From JACCTU01 sp963769665 (GTDB taxonomy: Bacteria > Actinomycetota > Thermoleophilia > Gaiellales > Gaiellaceae), in assembly GCA_963769665.1 (NCBI GenBank), contig CAVYMQ010000003.1, positions 1,364,001 through 1,428,000 of the forward strand: a DNA stretch of 64,000 bases, in the 5' to 3' direction. Shown here in pieces: positions 15,768 to 24,307 of this stretch; position 1 is the first letter of the stretch; each line of letters opens with the position of its first letter. The position numbers and the translations under genes are program-made. The notes beneath the pieces are model-generated. The model was not told the origin of the DNA. It worked only from the letters and a program-made list of their open reading frames with translations, and did not search any database.

Positions 15768-17081
15768 TCAGAGGAGGGGCGAGAGCTTGCTCCAGATCCA
15801 GGACTGGCGGCGCTCTTCCGATGTCGAGAGCGGGACACCGGGGGTCGAGCGGGCGATGTCCGGCTCGAAGAGCCTCTCGAGCATGAGCGCGGCGGTTTCG
15901 GCGCTTCGGGCGATCATCATGATCTCCGAGTTGCGGTAGAGCGCCCACGCGTCGAGATTCACGGTGCCAAAGCTGACCACGTCGTCCGCGACCACGACCT
16001 TGGCGTGGACGACCGTGTCCGGCAGCTCCCACACGGCAACTCCGGCCTCGAGCAGGTCCGGGTATCGATGCTTCAGCGCAGCGGTGGCCTGACCGTTGTT
16101 CGACTTCTGCGAGATGACGAGCCTCACCTGCACGCCGCGGCGCGCCGCGGCGACGATCCGGTCGATCATCGCGCGGTCGGTCACGTAGGGGTTCATCAGA
16201 TCGAGGCGCTGTCGGGCAGAGTCGATCTGTTCAGCAATCGCCTGGGATGCGGCCACGTGCCCGCCGGGAATGACCTGCGCGAGCGCGATCGGCGTCGAAC
16301 CGGGATCGGCCGGCTCGGGGAAGAGCGAGGGCAGCTCGGAGGGAAGCAGTCCGCCGTGGCCGTTGAAGCTCGTCAGAAACGCCGCCTGCGCCTGGCGGAC
16401 GACATCGCCGGTGACCCGCACCATCACGTCGTGGAAGCCGCCGTTCTCGAAGTGGTCCTCGATCCCCGCGCCGCCGGTCCACGCGATTGCCCCGTCGATG
16501 ACGTAGAGCTTGCGGTGATCGGCGCGGCCGACTTCGTCCTGCCTCAGGTCGATGTGCTGCCCGTCGGGGAAGAGGCCGTCCCGGTCGGGCGGGAAGACGT
16601 CGTTGACGACGATCTGCGCTCCGGCGGCAGCAAGGCCCGTGTACATCTCCCGCGCCTGCTTGTACGGCCTCGAACCGAACCCGTCCACGATCACACGAAC
16701 GTCCACGCCCTCGGCGAGCTTCCGCTCGAGCAGCGCTGCCATTCGCTTCCCGACCTCGCCCTCACGCCAACCAAACATCAAGATGTGCACCGTCGAGCTC
16801 GCGGCTTCGACGTCGGCGAAGATCTTCGGGAAGAAGTTTACGCCCTCCGCCCACGGCTCGATCGTGGCCGCGGTCGCCCAGGCGAACGGAAGCGCGGCGT
16901 CGTGCGGGCGTGTGCCGCCTCGTGCCGCGAACGCCTCGGTCGCGGCCTGAGCACCAGCCGGCGTGACCGCGTCGGAAGGTGGCGGCCAACTGGGCCGTTG
17001 TTTGACCCCGAGCACCCGCCGGTAGGCCACGACGAAGACCAGGGCGAGTGCGCCGAGCGTGAGTGAGAGAGCGTTGCGCAT
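15768..17081 (-). CDS. Phospholipase D-like / cardiolipin synthase-type protein
   Basis: 437 aa from ATG 17081, which puts a single N-terminal membrane anchor at residues 2-21. Two HKD motifs are complete: DHRKLYVIDG with HxKx4D in the first half, and HAKVVVADD in the second, each followed by the usual G/S-rich strand (WTGGAG and FGTVNLD). Members make cardiolipin from two phosphatidylglycerols or cleave phosphodiesters; phospholipid transfer is likely because of the anchor and size, but nuclease activity is not excluded. Last gene of a seven-gene operon, 4 nt after the amidotransferase gene. Confidence 0.85.
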   Translation of the reverse strand: MRNALSLTLGALALVFVVAYRRVLGVKQRPSWPPPSDAVTPAGAQAATEAFAARGGTRPHDAALPFAWATAATIEPWAEGVNFFPKIFADVEAASSTVHILMFGWREGEVGKRMAALLERKLAEGVDVRVIVDGFGSRPYKQAREMYTGLAAAGAQIVVNDVFPPDRDGLFPDGQHIDLRQDEVGRADHRKLYVIDGAIAWTGGAGIEDHFENGGFHDVMVRVTGDVVRQAQAAFLTSFNGHGGLLPSELPSLFPEPADPGSTPIALAQVIPGGHVAASQAIAEQIDSARQRLDLMNPYVTDRAMIDRIVAAARRGVQVRLVISQKSNNGQATAALKHRYPDLLEAGVAVWELPDTVVHAKVVVADDVVSFGTVNLDAWALYRNSEIMMIARSAETAALMLERLFEPDIARSTPGVPLSTSEERRQSWIWSKLSPLL

Positions 17082-17085
17082 CAAG

Positions 17086-17913
17086 TCAGTGTTGGGGCGA
17101 GAACGGCCGCAGCTCGTCTTCGCCCGGCTGGATGATGCCGACGTGCGACTCGGGCACCGCGTTCCATGCGCCCTCGAGGTCGCCGAGCGGCTCCGAGACC
17201 ACGACCCGCGTCTCGTCGGACAGGCCCGCAAGCTCTGCGATGTCTGGATAGAGCGCTTTCAACGAGTCCATTCGCGTGCTGAAGTAGAGCGAGCGCGAAT
17301 CGCCTTCGCTGGAGTACCTGAACGCGTAGAGGCTGTCCCCGCCGGTCGTCGCGATCGTCATCTGGATCGGTTGCTCGACTCCGAGCCGGCGCCCGGTCTT
17401 TTGGACGAAGCCGACCATCTGCTCCACGGCGGCGACCGGGTCGCTCTCGAGCCCGAAGGTCAGTGCAAGGTAGAACATCGTCTCCGAATCGGTGGTGCCT
17501 TCGATCGAGTCGTAGAGCGAGTCGTCGATCGCCAGCACGAGCTCGCGCCTCATGCGCGGGAACTCGCGAATCAACCCGTTGTGCATCCACAGCCAGTTCC
17601 CGTAGCGAAACGGGTGGGTGTTGGTCTCCTGGATCGCCGTTCCCGTCGACGCGCGGATGTGCGCGAGGAAGAGGTGGGATGAGATCCCGGCGGCGAGCTC
17701 TTTCAGGTTCCGGTCGTTCCAGGCCGGATGGACACTGCGGTAGACCCTCGGTGGCTCGCCCTCCTCGTACCAGCCGACACCGAAGCCGTCACCATTCGTC
17801 GGCGTCGCGCCCTCACGCGAGTGCAGGCTCTGGTCGATCAGCGAGCGGTCGCGTTTGACGAGCAGCTCCTCGAGTCTGATCGGGGATCCGGAGTATGCGA
17901 GCCAGCGGCACAT
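17086..17913 (-). CDS. Class II glutamine amidotransferase (EgtC/YafJ-like)
   Basis: 275 aa. Cys2 directly after Met is the N-terminal nucleophile (MCRWLAYSG). Further family motifs: NGDGFGVGWY near 40-49, AHIRASTGTAIQETNTHPF near 84-102, the oxyanion-type MHNG near 109-112 and GTTDSETMFYLAL. Related proteins include EgtC, which removes glutamate from a gamma-glutamyl intermediate of ergothioneine synthesis, and YafJ of unknown role. No egtB or egtD is visible, so ergothioneine is not supported. The 3-nt gap to the ThrE-like gene shows co-transcription. Confidence 0.9.
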   Translation of the reverse strand: MCRWLAYSGSPIRLEELLVKRDRSLIDQSLHSREGATPTNGDGFGVGWYEEGEPPRVYRSVHPAWNDRNLKELAAGISSHLFLAHIRASTGTAIQETNTHPFRYGNWLWMHNGLIREFPRMRRELVLAIDDSLYDSIEGTTDSETMFYLALTFGLESDPVAAVEQMVGFVQKTGRRLGVEQPIQMTIATTGGDSLYAFRYSSEGDSRSLYFSTRMDSLKALYPDIAELAGLSDETRVVVSEPLGDLEGAWNAVPESHVGIIQPGEDELRPFSPQH

Positions 17914-17916
17914 CGT

Positions 17917-19218
17917 CTACCTCCTCGCCGCCGTCTCCGGCGACCTCGATGGGATTGTCTGCGTGGCGTGCGGCGCGACCTGTGTGAACCGGCGCGGCAG
18001 CACGACCGTAGCGACCATCAGGCCGTAGGCAATCGACATCGCCGTCAGGAAGGTGTCGAACCCCGCGTTGATGCCGCTGATCGTCTCCTCGGTGAGCAGC
18101 TGAATGATGCTGTTGAAGCCCGCGCTGCCGGGCACGAGCATGAGCACGCCGGGAACGATGAAGACGAGCGGGGAGCGCCGGAGCACGGAGCCCAGGAGGC
18201 CGCCGACGACGCCGATCGTGAGCGTGGCGACGAAGACCGCGGCCTCAGCGCCGAAGATCGCGGCCCCGAGCTCGTTTGCCCCGAGCGCGAGGACCGTTGC
18301 GCCAGACATGAGGAGCGCATCTCGGGAGCGAGCCCGCAGCGTGAGCGAGAAGGCGAGACCGGCTGCGACCGCGGCCAGGAGTTGGACTCCCACGAAGACG
18401 TGCTGCGGGGTGGTCGTGGCGTCGACCGCTCCGAACCAGCTCGTCGCGACCGATCGTCCGATCGCGACGCCGAACGCGAGCCCGAGGAGTTGGACGAGCG
18501 CGCTCGCGGTGTTCGCGACGCCGGACTGGAGGTGCTGCGCGGCGAGCTCGCGCATGCCGGTCGTCAACGTCATCCCGGGCAGGAAGGTGACGATGGCCGC
18601 GAGTGTGACGACATCGGGCGAGGCTTCGATACCGAGGTGAACCAGCGCCACGGCGCAGAAGCTGGCCGCCATCGCCGCGACCGGAGCGACCATCGGCTCG
18701 AGGCGAGCCGTTCGCCTCGCCGGCAGTGCGATCGCGCCGACGACGAGCCCGACTGCGGCCGCGGCCGCGGCCTCGGACCAGCCACCGTCGAGGACCGGCG
18801 TCAGCGCCGCTCCCGCGAGTGCGTACGCGGCGAGCATGATCGGCCACTTCCGTTCGAGCGGCGTGGCCTGGATGTGCGCGAGTGCGGCGAGCGCCTGCGC
18901 GGGATCGAGCCGACCGTCGAGCACGTCCTGGATGAGGTCGTCCAGGCGGGAGATCGCGTTCAGCTCGACGGTCGTCGGCTGAACTCGCAGTGTGTAGCTT
19001 CGCTGGTTCGGAAGCGTCCCGAGCGAGAGCTCGACGATCGTCGGTGTCGCGGAGACCTGCGCCTCTCCCAGCCCGAGCGAGGACGCGAGGGCGAGAATGC
19101 GCTCCTCCAGGTCAGCCGTCGGATAGCCGGCCCGGTGCGCAACACGCGTGAAGCGCAACAGGAACTCGACAGCGGTCGCGTCGGCTGTCGGCGACTCGAC
19201 GACGCCCCGCTCGGCCAC
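17917..19218 (-). CDS. Threonine/serine exporter family protein (ThrE, DUF1212)
   Basis: 433 aa from GTG 19218, 5 nt after the MFS stop; longer readings run into the MFS gene. A soluble N-terminal part (about 1-130) with the DUF1212 pattern (LLRFTRVAHRAGYPTADLEERI, split here only by eye) is followed by about ten membrane helices, with an internal repeat: LPGMTLTTGMREL in the first half and VPGVLMLVPGSAGF in the second. ThrE of Corynebacterium exports threonine and serine. In an operon with a dipeptidase it could discharge excess amino acids from peptide use. Confidence 0.88.
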   Translation of the reverse strand: MAERGVVESPTADATAVEFLLRFTRVAHRAGYPTADLEERILALASSLGLGEAQVSATPTIVELSLGTLPNQRSYTLRVQPTTVELNAISRLDDLIQDVLDGRLDPAQALAALAHIQATPLERKWPIMLAAYALAGAALTPVLDGGWSEAAAAAAVGLVVGAIALPARRTARLEPMVAPVAAMAASFCAVALVHLGIEASPDVVTLAAIVTFLPGMTLTTGMRELAAQHLQSGVANTASALVQLLGLAFGVAIGRSVATSWFGAVDATTTPQHVFVGVQLLAAVAAGLAFSLTLRARSRDALLMSGATVLALGANELGAAIFGAEAAVFVATLTIGVVGGLLGSVLRRSPLVFIVPGVLMLVPGSAGFNSIIQLLTEETISGINAGFDTFLTAMSIAYGLMVATVVLPRRFTQVAPHATQTIPSRSPETAARR

Positions 19219-19223
19219 GGCGC

Positions 19224-20747
19224 CTATGCCCGTTCGGGCGAGAGGCTCACGGGTTGCGTCGGGATCGTGTGCGACATCGCACCCGACGCTGCCGCAGCGA
19301 GGTCGACGGCGCTCGGGCGCGGCTGCTGGTGACGGGCGATGAGGAGCACGAGCGCGATGCCCAGGCCAGACAGGATCGCCATCAGCAGCGAAGCCCGCGA
19401 AACCCCGGCCGCAAGCGCGTCGGAGGCCGACGCGCCCGCAGCAGTCTCCTCGACCGTGGTCGAGTTGTAGATCGTCGCGACAAGGGCCACCACTACCGAT
19501 CCGCCGATGTACCGCGCCATGTTCGAGATCCCGGATGCCTGCCCCACCTGGTCCTGCGACACCACCGCGGTCGACGTCGACAGGGACGACGCCGGCCCGT
19601 TCGCCAGGCCGAGCCCGGCCGCCAGCACGATGAGCGGGAGCACGAAGGTCGCATACGTCCACGATGACTCGACGAGCGCCAAGACACCGAACCCAAGAGC
19701 GCCGAACGCGAAGCCGGCGACGATGGCGAACCTCGTTCCGATGCGGGCCGCGAGCGGCGTGATCAACGGCGTGACGGCGATCAGACCGGCAGCGGCGGGA
19801 AGTGTCGCCACACCCGTCTCGAGGGGGCTCATCCCGAAGCCCCCCGGATCCTGGAAGTAGAGACTGAGGACGTACATCAGACCGTTGAGCGTGCCCGCAA
19901 CGATCACGATTGCCAATGTCGTGCCGACGACCACTTGGTTACGGAGCAGGTTGAGATCCACGATCGGGGCGGATACGCGCTTCTCGACGAGCACGAAGAG
20001 CACGGCGCCGACGGCGGAGACTGCGAAGCATCCGAGTGTGGCCACCGACGTCCAGCCCCAGTCGCCGCCCTTGCTGAACCCGAGGACGAGCGGGGCGAGA
20101 ATGACCGCGATCAGGGCTGTGCCGGCGTAGTCGATCTTGCTGGACCGCTGCATGTCGCGCGACTCCTGCACCTTGGCGAGCGTCAGCGGGATGCACGCGG
20201 CCGCGATCGCACCGTCGAGCCAGAACAGGGTCTGCCAGCCGCTCAGGTCGACGAGCGCTCCGCCGATGAGGGGCCCCATGGCCGCCCCCGCCGCGGAAGC
20301 GGCTCCCCAGAGCGTGATCGCCCGCATCTGCCCCTTGCCCGAGGAGGCGACCGACAGAAGGCTCATCCCGCAGGCCAGGATCGTGGAGCCGGCCGCACCC
20401 TGGATCAGGCGCCCGACAATGATCCCGGCGCCGCTCGTCGACAGCGCGATCAGCACGCACGAGGCGATGAAGAGCGCGAGCCCGCCGAGGAACACGCGCC
20501 TGCGGCCGAACACGTCTCCGAGCGCACCAGAGGTCACGATCACGGCGGCGCCGACGAGCATGTAACCGGTCACCGCCCACTGCAGCTGCGCGACGGGCGC
20601 GCCTGTGTCCTCGCTCATCGTCGGCAGCAAGATCGTCACGGCGGACGTGTTCGCGTTCACGACGAACGTCGACACGCACGCGGCGGCAAGGACGCCACCG
20701 GCGGCCGCCCGCCCGCTGTCCAGTGCCTGGGCGGGGACCGAGCTCAC
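19224..20747 (-). CDS. MFS transporter, DHA2 (EmrB/QacA) family
   Basis: 507 aa with about 14 membrane helices, the DHA2 layout. Start GTG 20747 lies 4 nt after the dcu-like stop. Motif A GDVFGRRRVFLGG follows helix 2 and the motif-C-like GPLIGGAL follows helix 5. The family exports drugs and other amphipathic compounds with protons. Its C-terminal tail (after about 490) is cytosolic. Being inside an operon with amino-acid and dicarboxylate carriers it may move a metabolite rather than a drug; substrate unknown. Confidence 0.9.
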   Translation of the reverse strand: MSSVPAQALDSGRAAAGGVLAAACVSTFVVNANTSAVTILLPTMSEDTGAPVAQLQWAVTGYMLVGAAVIVTSGALGDVFGRRRVFLGGLALFIASCVLIALSTSGAGIIVGRLIQGAAGSTILACGMSLLSVASSGKGQMRAITLWGAASAAGAAMGPLIGGALVDLSGWQTLFWLDGAIAAACIPLTLAKVQESRDMQRSSKIDYAGTALIAVILAPLVLGFSKGGDWGWTSVATLGCFAVSAVGAVLFVLVEKRVSAPIVDLNLLRNQVVVGTTLAIVIVAGTLNGLMYVLSLYFQDPGGFGMSPLETGVATLPAAAGLIAVTPLITPLAARIGTRFAIVAGFAFGALGFGVLALVESSWTYATFVLPLIVLAAGLGLANGPASSLSTSTAVVSQDQVGQASGISNMARYIGGSVVVALVATIYNSTTVEETAAGASASDALAAGVSRASLLMAILSGLGIALVLLIARHQQPRPSAVDLAAAASGAMSHTIPTQPVSLSPERA

Positions 20748-20751
20748 GACG

Positions 20752-22128
20752 TCACGGCGTCGTCGGAACGGGCGGCACGGGCGTGTGGTCGCCGAAGAAG
20801 AGATAGACGATCGCGCAGCCGGCGAGCAGAGTGACGACCCAGGCGATCTGGAGCGGAAGCTGGAAGGAGTGGTCGACCACGCGCTTGCCGAGGGTCGTCG
20901 TGCCTGTCGCATCTGCCTCGGCGGCGGCGATCTGGGTGCCGTTCGCCGGGAGGAACATCACGCCCGCGACTGCGGTCCACATCGCGATCATGTAGCCCGC
21001 CCCGATCCCGAGCGCCAGCCCCAGCGGGATCATCGTTCGCGTCGCCGCCGATTGGCTCGTCGTCAAAGCCGCGACGAGGAAGATCGCGAGGGCGATCGTG
21101 ATCGGCCAGTTCTCCGCGAGGCTGCCGAGCGCCTGGACGATCGCGTCCTCGTTGTTCGCGATGAAGGTGTCCGCCATCCAGGCGATCCCGAAGAGCGCGA
21201 TCATCGCGACCATCCCGGACCGGAAGATCGACGTGCTGGGGACGTCGGTGGCCGAGACGTGCGCGAGGAGCAGGATCATGGCGGCCGCGCCGAGCATGAT
21301 CATCTGGATGAGCGGCGTGACCGACATGGGCTCGACCCCGCCGCCCTCGGCGGCGACCGTCGGGCGCAGGCCCTCGAAGACGCCGAAGATGCAGATCGCG
21401 GCGACGCCGGTCAGGAAGATCGCGACGCTGCGGCTCGCGTAGCGCATCAGCACGATCTCACCCGGCGGCTCGGGGGGTTGGACCTCGCCCGACTTGAGGC
21501 GGCGCTGGTACTCGGCGTCGTCGTCGAGGTCCTTGCCGTAGCCGTTCATGAAGAGCGCCATCGCGAAGATGCCGATGAGGCTCGCCGGGATCGTGATCAG
21601 CATGACGTCGACGATGTCGAAGCCGAAGGGCTCGACGAGGGGCAGCATCGTCGCCATCGCGGCTGCGACCGGGCTCGCCGTGATCCCGAAGGTCGACGCG
21701 ACGGCCGACCCTGCGAGCGCGCGCTCCGGCCGGATCTTGTTCGCGTAGGCGAGCTCGTTGATCACAGGGATCAACGAGAAGAACGTGTTGCCGGTGCCCG
21801 TGAGGACCGTCAGGAGCCACGAGACGTACGGCGCGACGAAGTTGAGCGCCCGTGGACGCGCACGCAGCGCCTTGGCCGCGACCATGACCATGTAGTCGAT
21901 CCCGCCCGCCGCCTGCATCGCGGCGGCTGCGGCGATGACCGCGATGATGATCAGCATCGCGCTGATCGGCGGCTCGCCCGGGTCGAGCCCGAAGAGGAAG
22001 ACGAGGACGATCGTGCCGACGCCGCCCCAGAGCCCGAGCCCGACGCCGCCGGAGCGCACGCCGAGCGCGATAAAGCCGATCACGACGAGCCCTTGGAGCG
22101 CGATCAGGATCCAGTCCGTCGTGCTCAT
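20752..22128 (-). CDS. Anaerobic C4-dicarboxylate transporter-like protein (Dcu family)
   Basis: 458 aa, about 11-12 membrane helices. DcuA/DcuB features are clear: the N-terminal GVGLGLWGGVGTIVLVF, AAGGIDYMVMVAAKALR near 78-94, FVAPYVSWLLTVLTGTGN and a SAVASTFGITASPVAAAMA repeat. Dcu carriers exchange fumarate, succinate, malate or aspartate. The central loop with many acidic residues is longer than usual. Tightly packed in the seven-gene operon; with PepD and ThrE it suggests handling of aspartate or its products. Confidence 0.88.
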   Translation of the reverse strand: MSTTDWILIALQGLVVIGFIALGVRSGGVGLGLWGGVGTIVLVFLFGLDPGEPPISAMLIIIAVIAAAAAMQAAGGIDYMVMVAAKALRARPRALNFVAPYVSWLLTVLTGTGNTFFSLIPVINELAYANKIRPERALAGSAVASTFGITASPVAAAMATMLPLVEPFGFDIVDVMLITIPASLIGIFAMALFMNGYGKDLDDDAEYQRRLKSGEVQPPEPPGEIVLMRYASRSVAIFLTGVAAICIFGVFEGLRPTVAAEGGGVEPMSVTPLIQMIMLGAAAMILLLAHVSATDVPSTSIFRSGMVAMIALFGIAWMADTFIANNEDAIVQALGSLAENWPITIALAIFLVAALTTSQSAATRTMIPLGLALGIGAGYMIAMWTAVAGVMFLPANGTQIAAAEADATGTTTLGKRVVDHSFQLPLQIAWVVTLLAGCAIVYLFFGDHTPVPPVPTTP

Positions 22129-22743
22129 CTAGCTCGTCTCCTCTCGCAGCTGCTGGCACGTGCTCGACGCTTCGAGGGCAGCGCCGAGCTCCGGGTCGGA
22201 GCTGACGACCTCGGTGAGGGTCTCCACGCCGGACACGCGAACGGAGGCGATCGTCCGAGCTGCGCCCGTGAGCTGCTCGATCCCCTCCTCGAGCGTGTCC
22301 GCTTCGTCGTCGAGCGAGTCCTGCGCTTCCTCCAGGTCGTCGGACGACTCGTTCGCCCAGTCGGACACCTGCTGCGCAGAGGCCTGGCCCTCCGCGGTAT
22401 CGGGAATGCCCGCGTTGTCGACACCCTCGACCAGCACTTCGGCCGCCTCCACCGTGCGATCCAGGCCCTTGCGGATGAAGGCCGTCCGCCCCTGAGGCGT
22501 CTCCGACTGCGGCTCCTCGCCGACAGCGGCGTTCGCGGCGCTGGGAGTCTGAAGATCGTCGATGATCGCTTCCAGCTGGCCGCGCCAGACCGCGACAGAG
22601 CCGCACACGTTCTGCGCCCACTCGCCGGCCGTGACGGTCTCGCCGCGCCTGTCGTTGTCGCCGATCAACGCAGTGACGACCAGCACGAGCACGAGGCCGA
22701 CGATGACGGCGCTGATCCAGGTGAACAGCCCGCCGCGCCGCAC
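22129..22743 (-). CDS. Membrane-anchored extracytoplasmic protein of unknown function
   Basis: 204 aa. One membrane helix at about residues 9-28 (WISAVIVGLVLVLVVTALI) and an outside domain that is mostly helical and acidic, with two Cys (near 47 and 197) that could form a disulfide joining its ends. Stretches such as DLEEAQDSLDDEADTLEEGI are likely coiled coil. No known family. Its stop is adjacent to the dcu-like start, and it starts 1 nt after pepD ends, so it is an obligate operon member; perhaps an accessory subunit of a carrier. Confidence 0.75.
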   Translation of the reverse strand: MRRGGLFTWISAVIVGLVLVLVVTALIGDNDRRGETVTAGEWAQNVCGSVAVWRGQLEAIIDDLQTPSAANAAVGEEPQSETPQGRTAFIRKGLDRTVEAAEVLVEGVDNAGIPDTAEGQASAQQVSDWANESSDDLEEAQDSLDDEADTLEEGIEQLTGAARTIASVRVSGVETLTEVVSSDPELGAALEASSTCQQLREETS

Positions 22744-22744
22744 G

Positions 22745-24265
22745 CTACCTCGCCCCCGCGGACAGCTCGTCCACGACCGCGACGAGCAGCTTCCAGAAGC
22801 GCTCGACCGTCGGGACGCTCACGCGCTCGTCGGGCGAATGCGGGAACTCGATCTGCGGGCCGAACGACAGCATGTCGAGGTGGCCCGACACTTTGCCGCC
22901 CACGACCGCGGTTTCGAGACCGGCGTGCACAGCCGTGACAATAGGCGGTTCGCCGAAGACGCGCTCGTAGGCGGTCTTCCCGGCCGCGAGCGCGCGCGAG
23001 TCCATGTCGGGGCGCCAGCCCGGGTAGTTGGCCTTCACCTCGAGCTCGCCGCCGGCAAGCCGCGCGACGGCGTCGAGCGCGGCGATCACCTCCGGCAGCG
23101 CCGAGTCGTTCGAGGAGCGCGAAAGGCTGTGCAGCGTGAGCCGGTCGCCCTCGGTGGACGCCTCGCCGAGCGAGGTGCTCGTCTCCACGAGGTCGTCGAA
23201 GTCGGGGCTGAGCGCCAGCGGTCCTGTCGGGACGAGCGCGATCGCGTCCAGCAGCGTCGCGGTACCCGCGTCCGTCCACGGCTCCGACGGCGCGTCGGCT
23301 GCGGCGATGTCGACCTTGAGGTTGGCATCGGTCTTCGCGTACGCGTCGCGGATCGTGTCCGCAGCGCTCGCGATCGCCTCGCGAAGCGCCTGCTCGTCGC
23401 CGCTCGCGACGGAGACGATCGCGGCGGCGTCGCGTGGGATCGCGTTGCGGCTCTTGCCGCCGGCGAGCGACACGAGCCTGAACGGCACGGTCGTCTGCGC
23501 CTCGCGGAGCGCGCGCCCGAGCACCTTGATCGCGTTCGAGGCTCCGAGCGCGATGCCCGTTCCCGAGTGGCCGCCCCTCCCTCCGGTCACGCTCACGGAG
23601 AGCGTCGTCGCATCGCCGGCGGCGGGCTCCCGCGGCGCGTCGACCCGCACCCAGGTGTCGGTGCTGCCCGCGCAGCCGACCGTGAGCCGCCCGTCCTCCT
23701 CGCTGTCGAGGTTGATCAGGATCGAGCCCGTGAGGAGCGAGCCGTCGAGCGCGTTCGCGCCCTCGAGCCCGACTTCCTCGGCCACCGTCATCAGCAGCTC
23801 GAGCGGACCATGGGGCAGCGACTCGTCCTCGACCAGCGCCATCATGGCCGCGATCGCGACCCCGTCGTCGGCGCCGAGCGTCGTCCCGTCCGCGGTCAGC
23901 CAGTCGCCGTCGCGAACGAGCGCGATGCGCCCTTCCGCCGCGTCGTTCGGGCTCGACGGGTCCTTCTCGCACACCATGTCCAGGTGGCCCTGAAGCACGA
24001 CGGTCGGCGCAGCCTCACGGCCGGGGCTCGCAGGGACGCGGATCACGAGGTTCCGGCCGGCGTCCTGCTCGAGCTCGAACCCGTGCCGGTCCGCCCACTC
24101 GCGAACGTGCTCGATCACCGGTTCCTCGTGACGTGACGGTCGAGCGATCGTCGTGAGCGTCTCGAAGTGCTCCCAGAAGGAATGAGGCTCGAGGCCGGCG
24201 AGTACTGACTCGGTCGTCGCCACTAGGTCGGTATTTTCAGCCACGCGCGAGTTGAGGAACATCAC
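22745..24265 (-). CDS. pepD: Aminoacyl-histidine / non-specific dipeptidase PepD (M20)
   Basis: 506 aa, expected for bacterial PepD. Two-metal site residues appear in order: His in LQGHLDMVCEKD, Asp in LGADDGVAIA, the Glu pair in MTVAEEVGLEGA, Asp in NLDSEEDG and His in TAVHAGLE. The lid domain lies between. It cleaves cytosolic dipeptides including Xaa-His. The given start is GTG with ATG next; both lie inside the 17-bp palindrome at 24262-24278, so translation may really begin at an internal GTG (LVATTESVLAG, about 13 residues in). First gene of the seven-gene operon. Confidence 0.92.
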   Translation of the reverse strand: MMFLNSRVAENTDLVATTESVLAGLEPHSFWEHFETLTTIARPSRHEEPVIEHVREWADRHGFELEQDAGRNLVIRVPASPGREAAPTVVLQGHLDMVCEKDPSSPNDAAEGRIALVRDGDWLTADGTTLGADDGVAIAAMMALVEDESLPHGPLELLMTVAEEVGLEGANALDGSLLTGSILINLDSEEDGRLTVGCAGSTDTWVRVDAPREPAAGDATTLSVSVTGGRGGHSGTGIALGASNAIKVLGRALREAQTTVPFRLVSLAGGKSRNAIPRDAAAIVSVASGDEQALREAIASAADTIRDAYAKTDANLKVDIAAADAPSEPWTDAGTATLLDAIALVPTGPLALSPDFDDLVETSTSLGEASTEGDRLTLHSLSRSSNDSALPEVIAALDAVARLAGGELEVKANYPGWRPDMDSRALAAGKTAYERVFGEPPIVTAVHAGLETAVVGGKVSGHLDMLSFGPQIEFPHSPDERVSVPTVERFWKLLVAVVDELSAGAR

Positions 24266-24278
24266 CTCGAACGGGTGA
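24262..24278. promoter_or_regulatory. TCACYC-N5-GGGTGA palindrome, site A (pepD operon)
   Basis: TCACCTCGAACGGGTGA, one mismatch to the shared consensus. It covers the annotated pepD start and lies between pepD and the 3' end of the sulfatase gene. It is the only such element before the seven-gene operon. Confidence 0.6.
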
Positions 24279-24307
24279 AACGGGGCTCGCCGAGCGACGA
24301 CGTTCGA

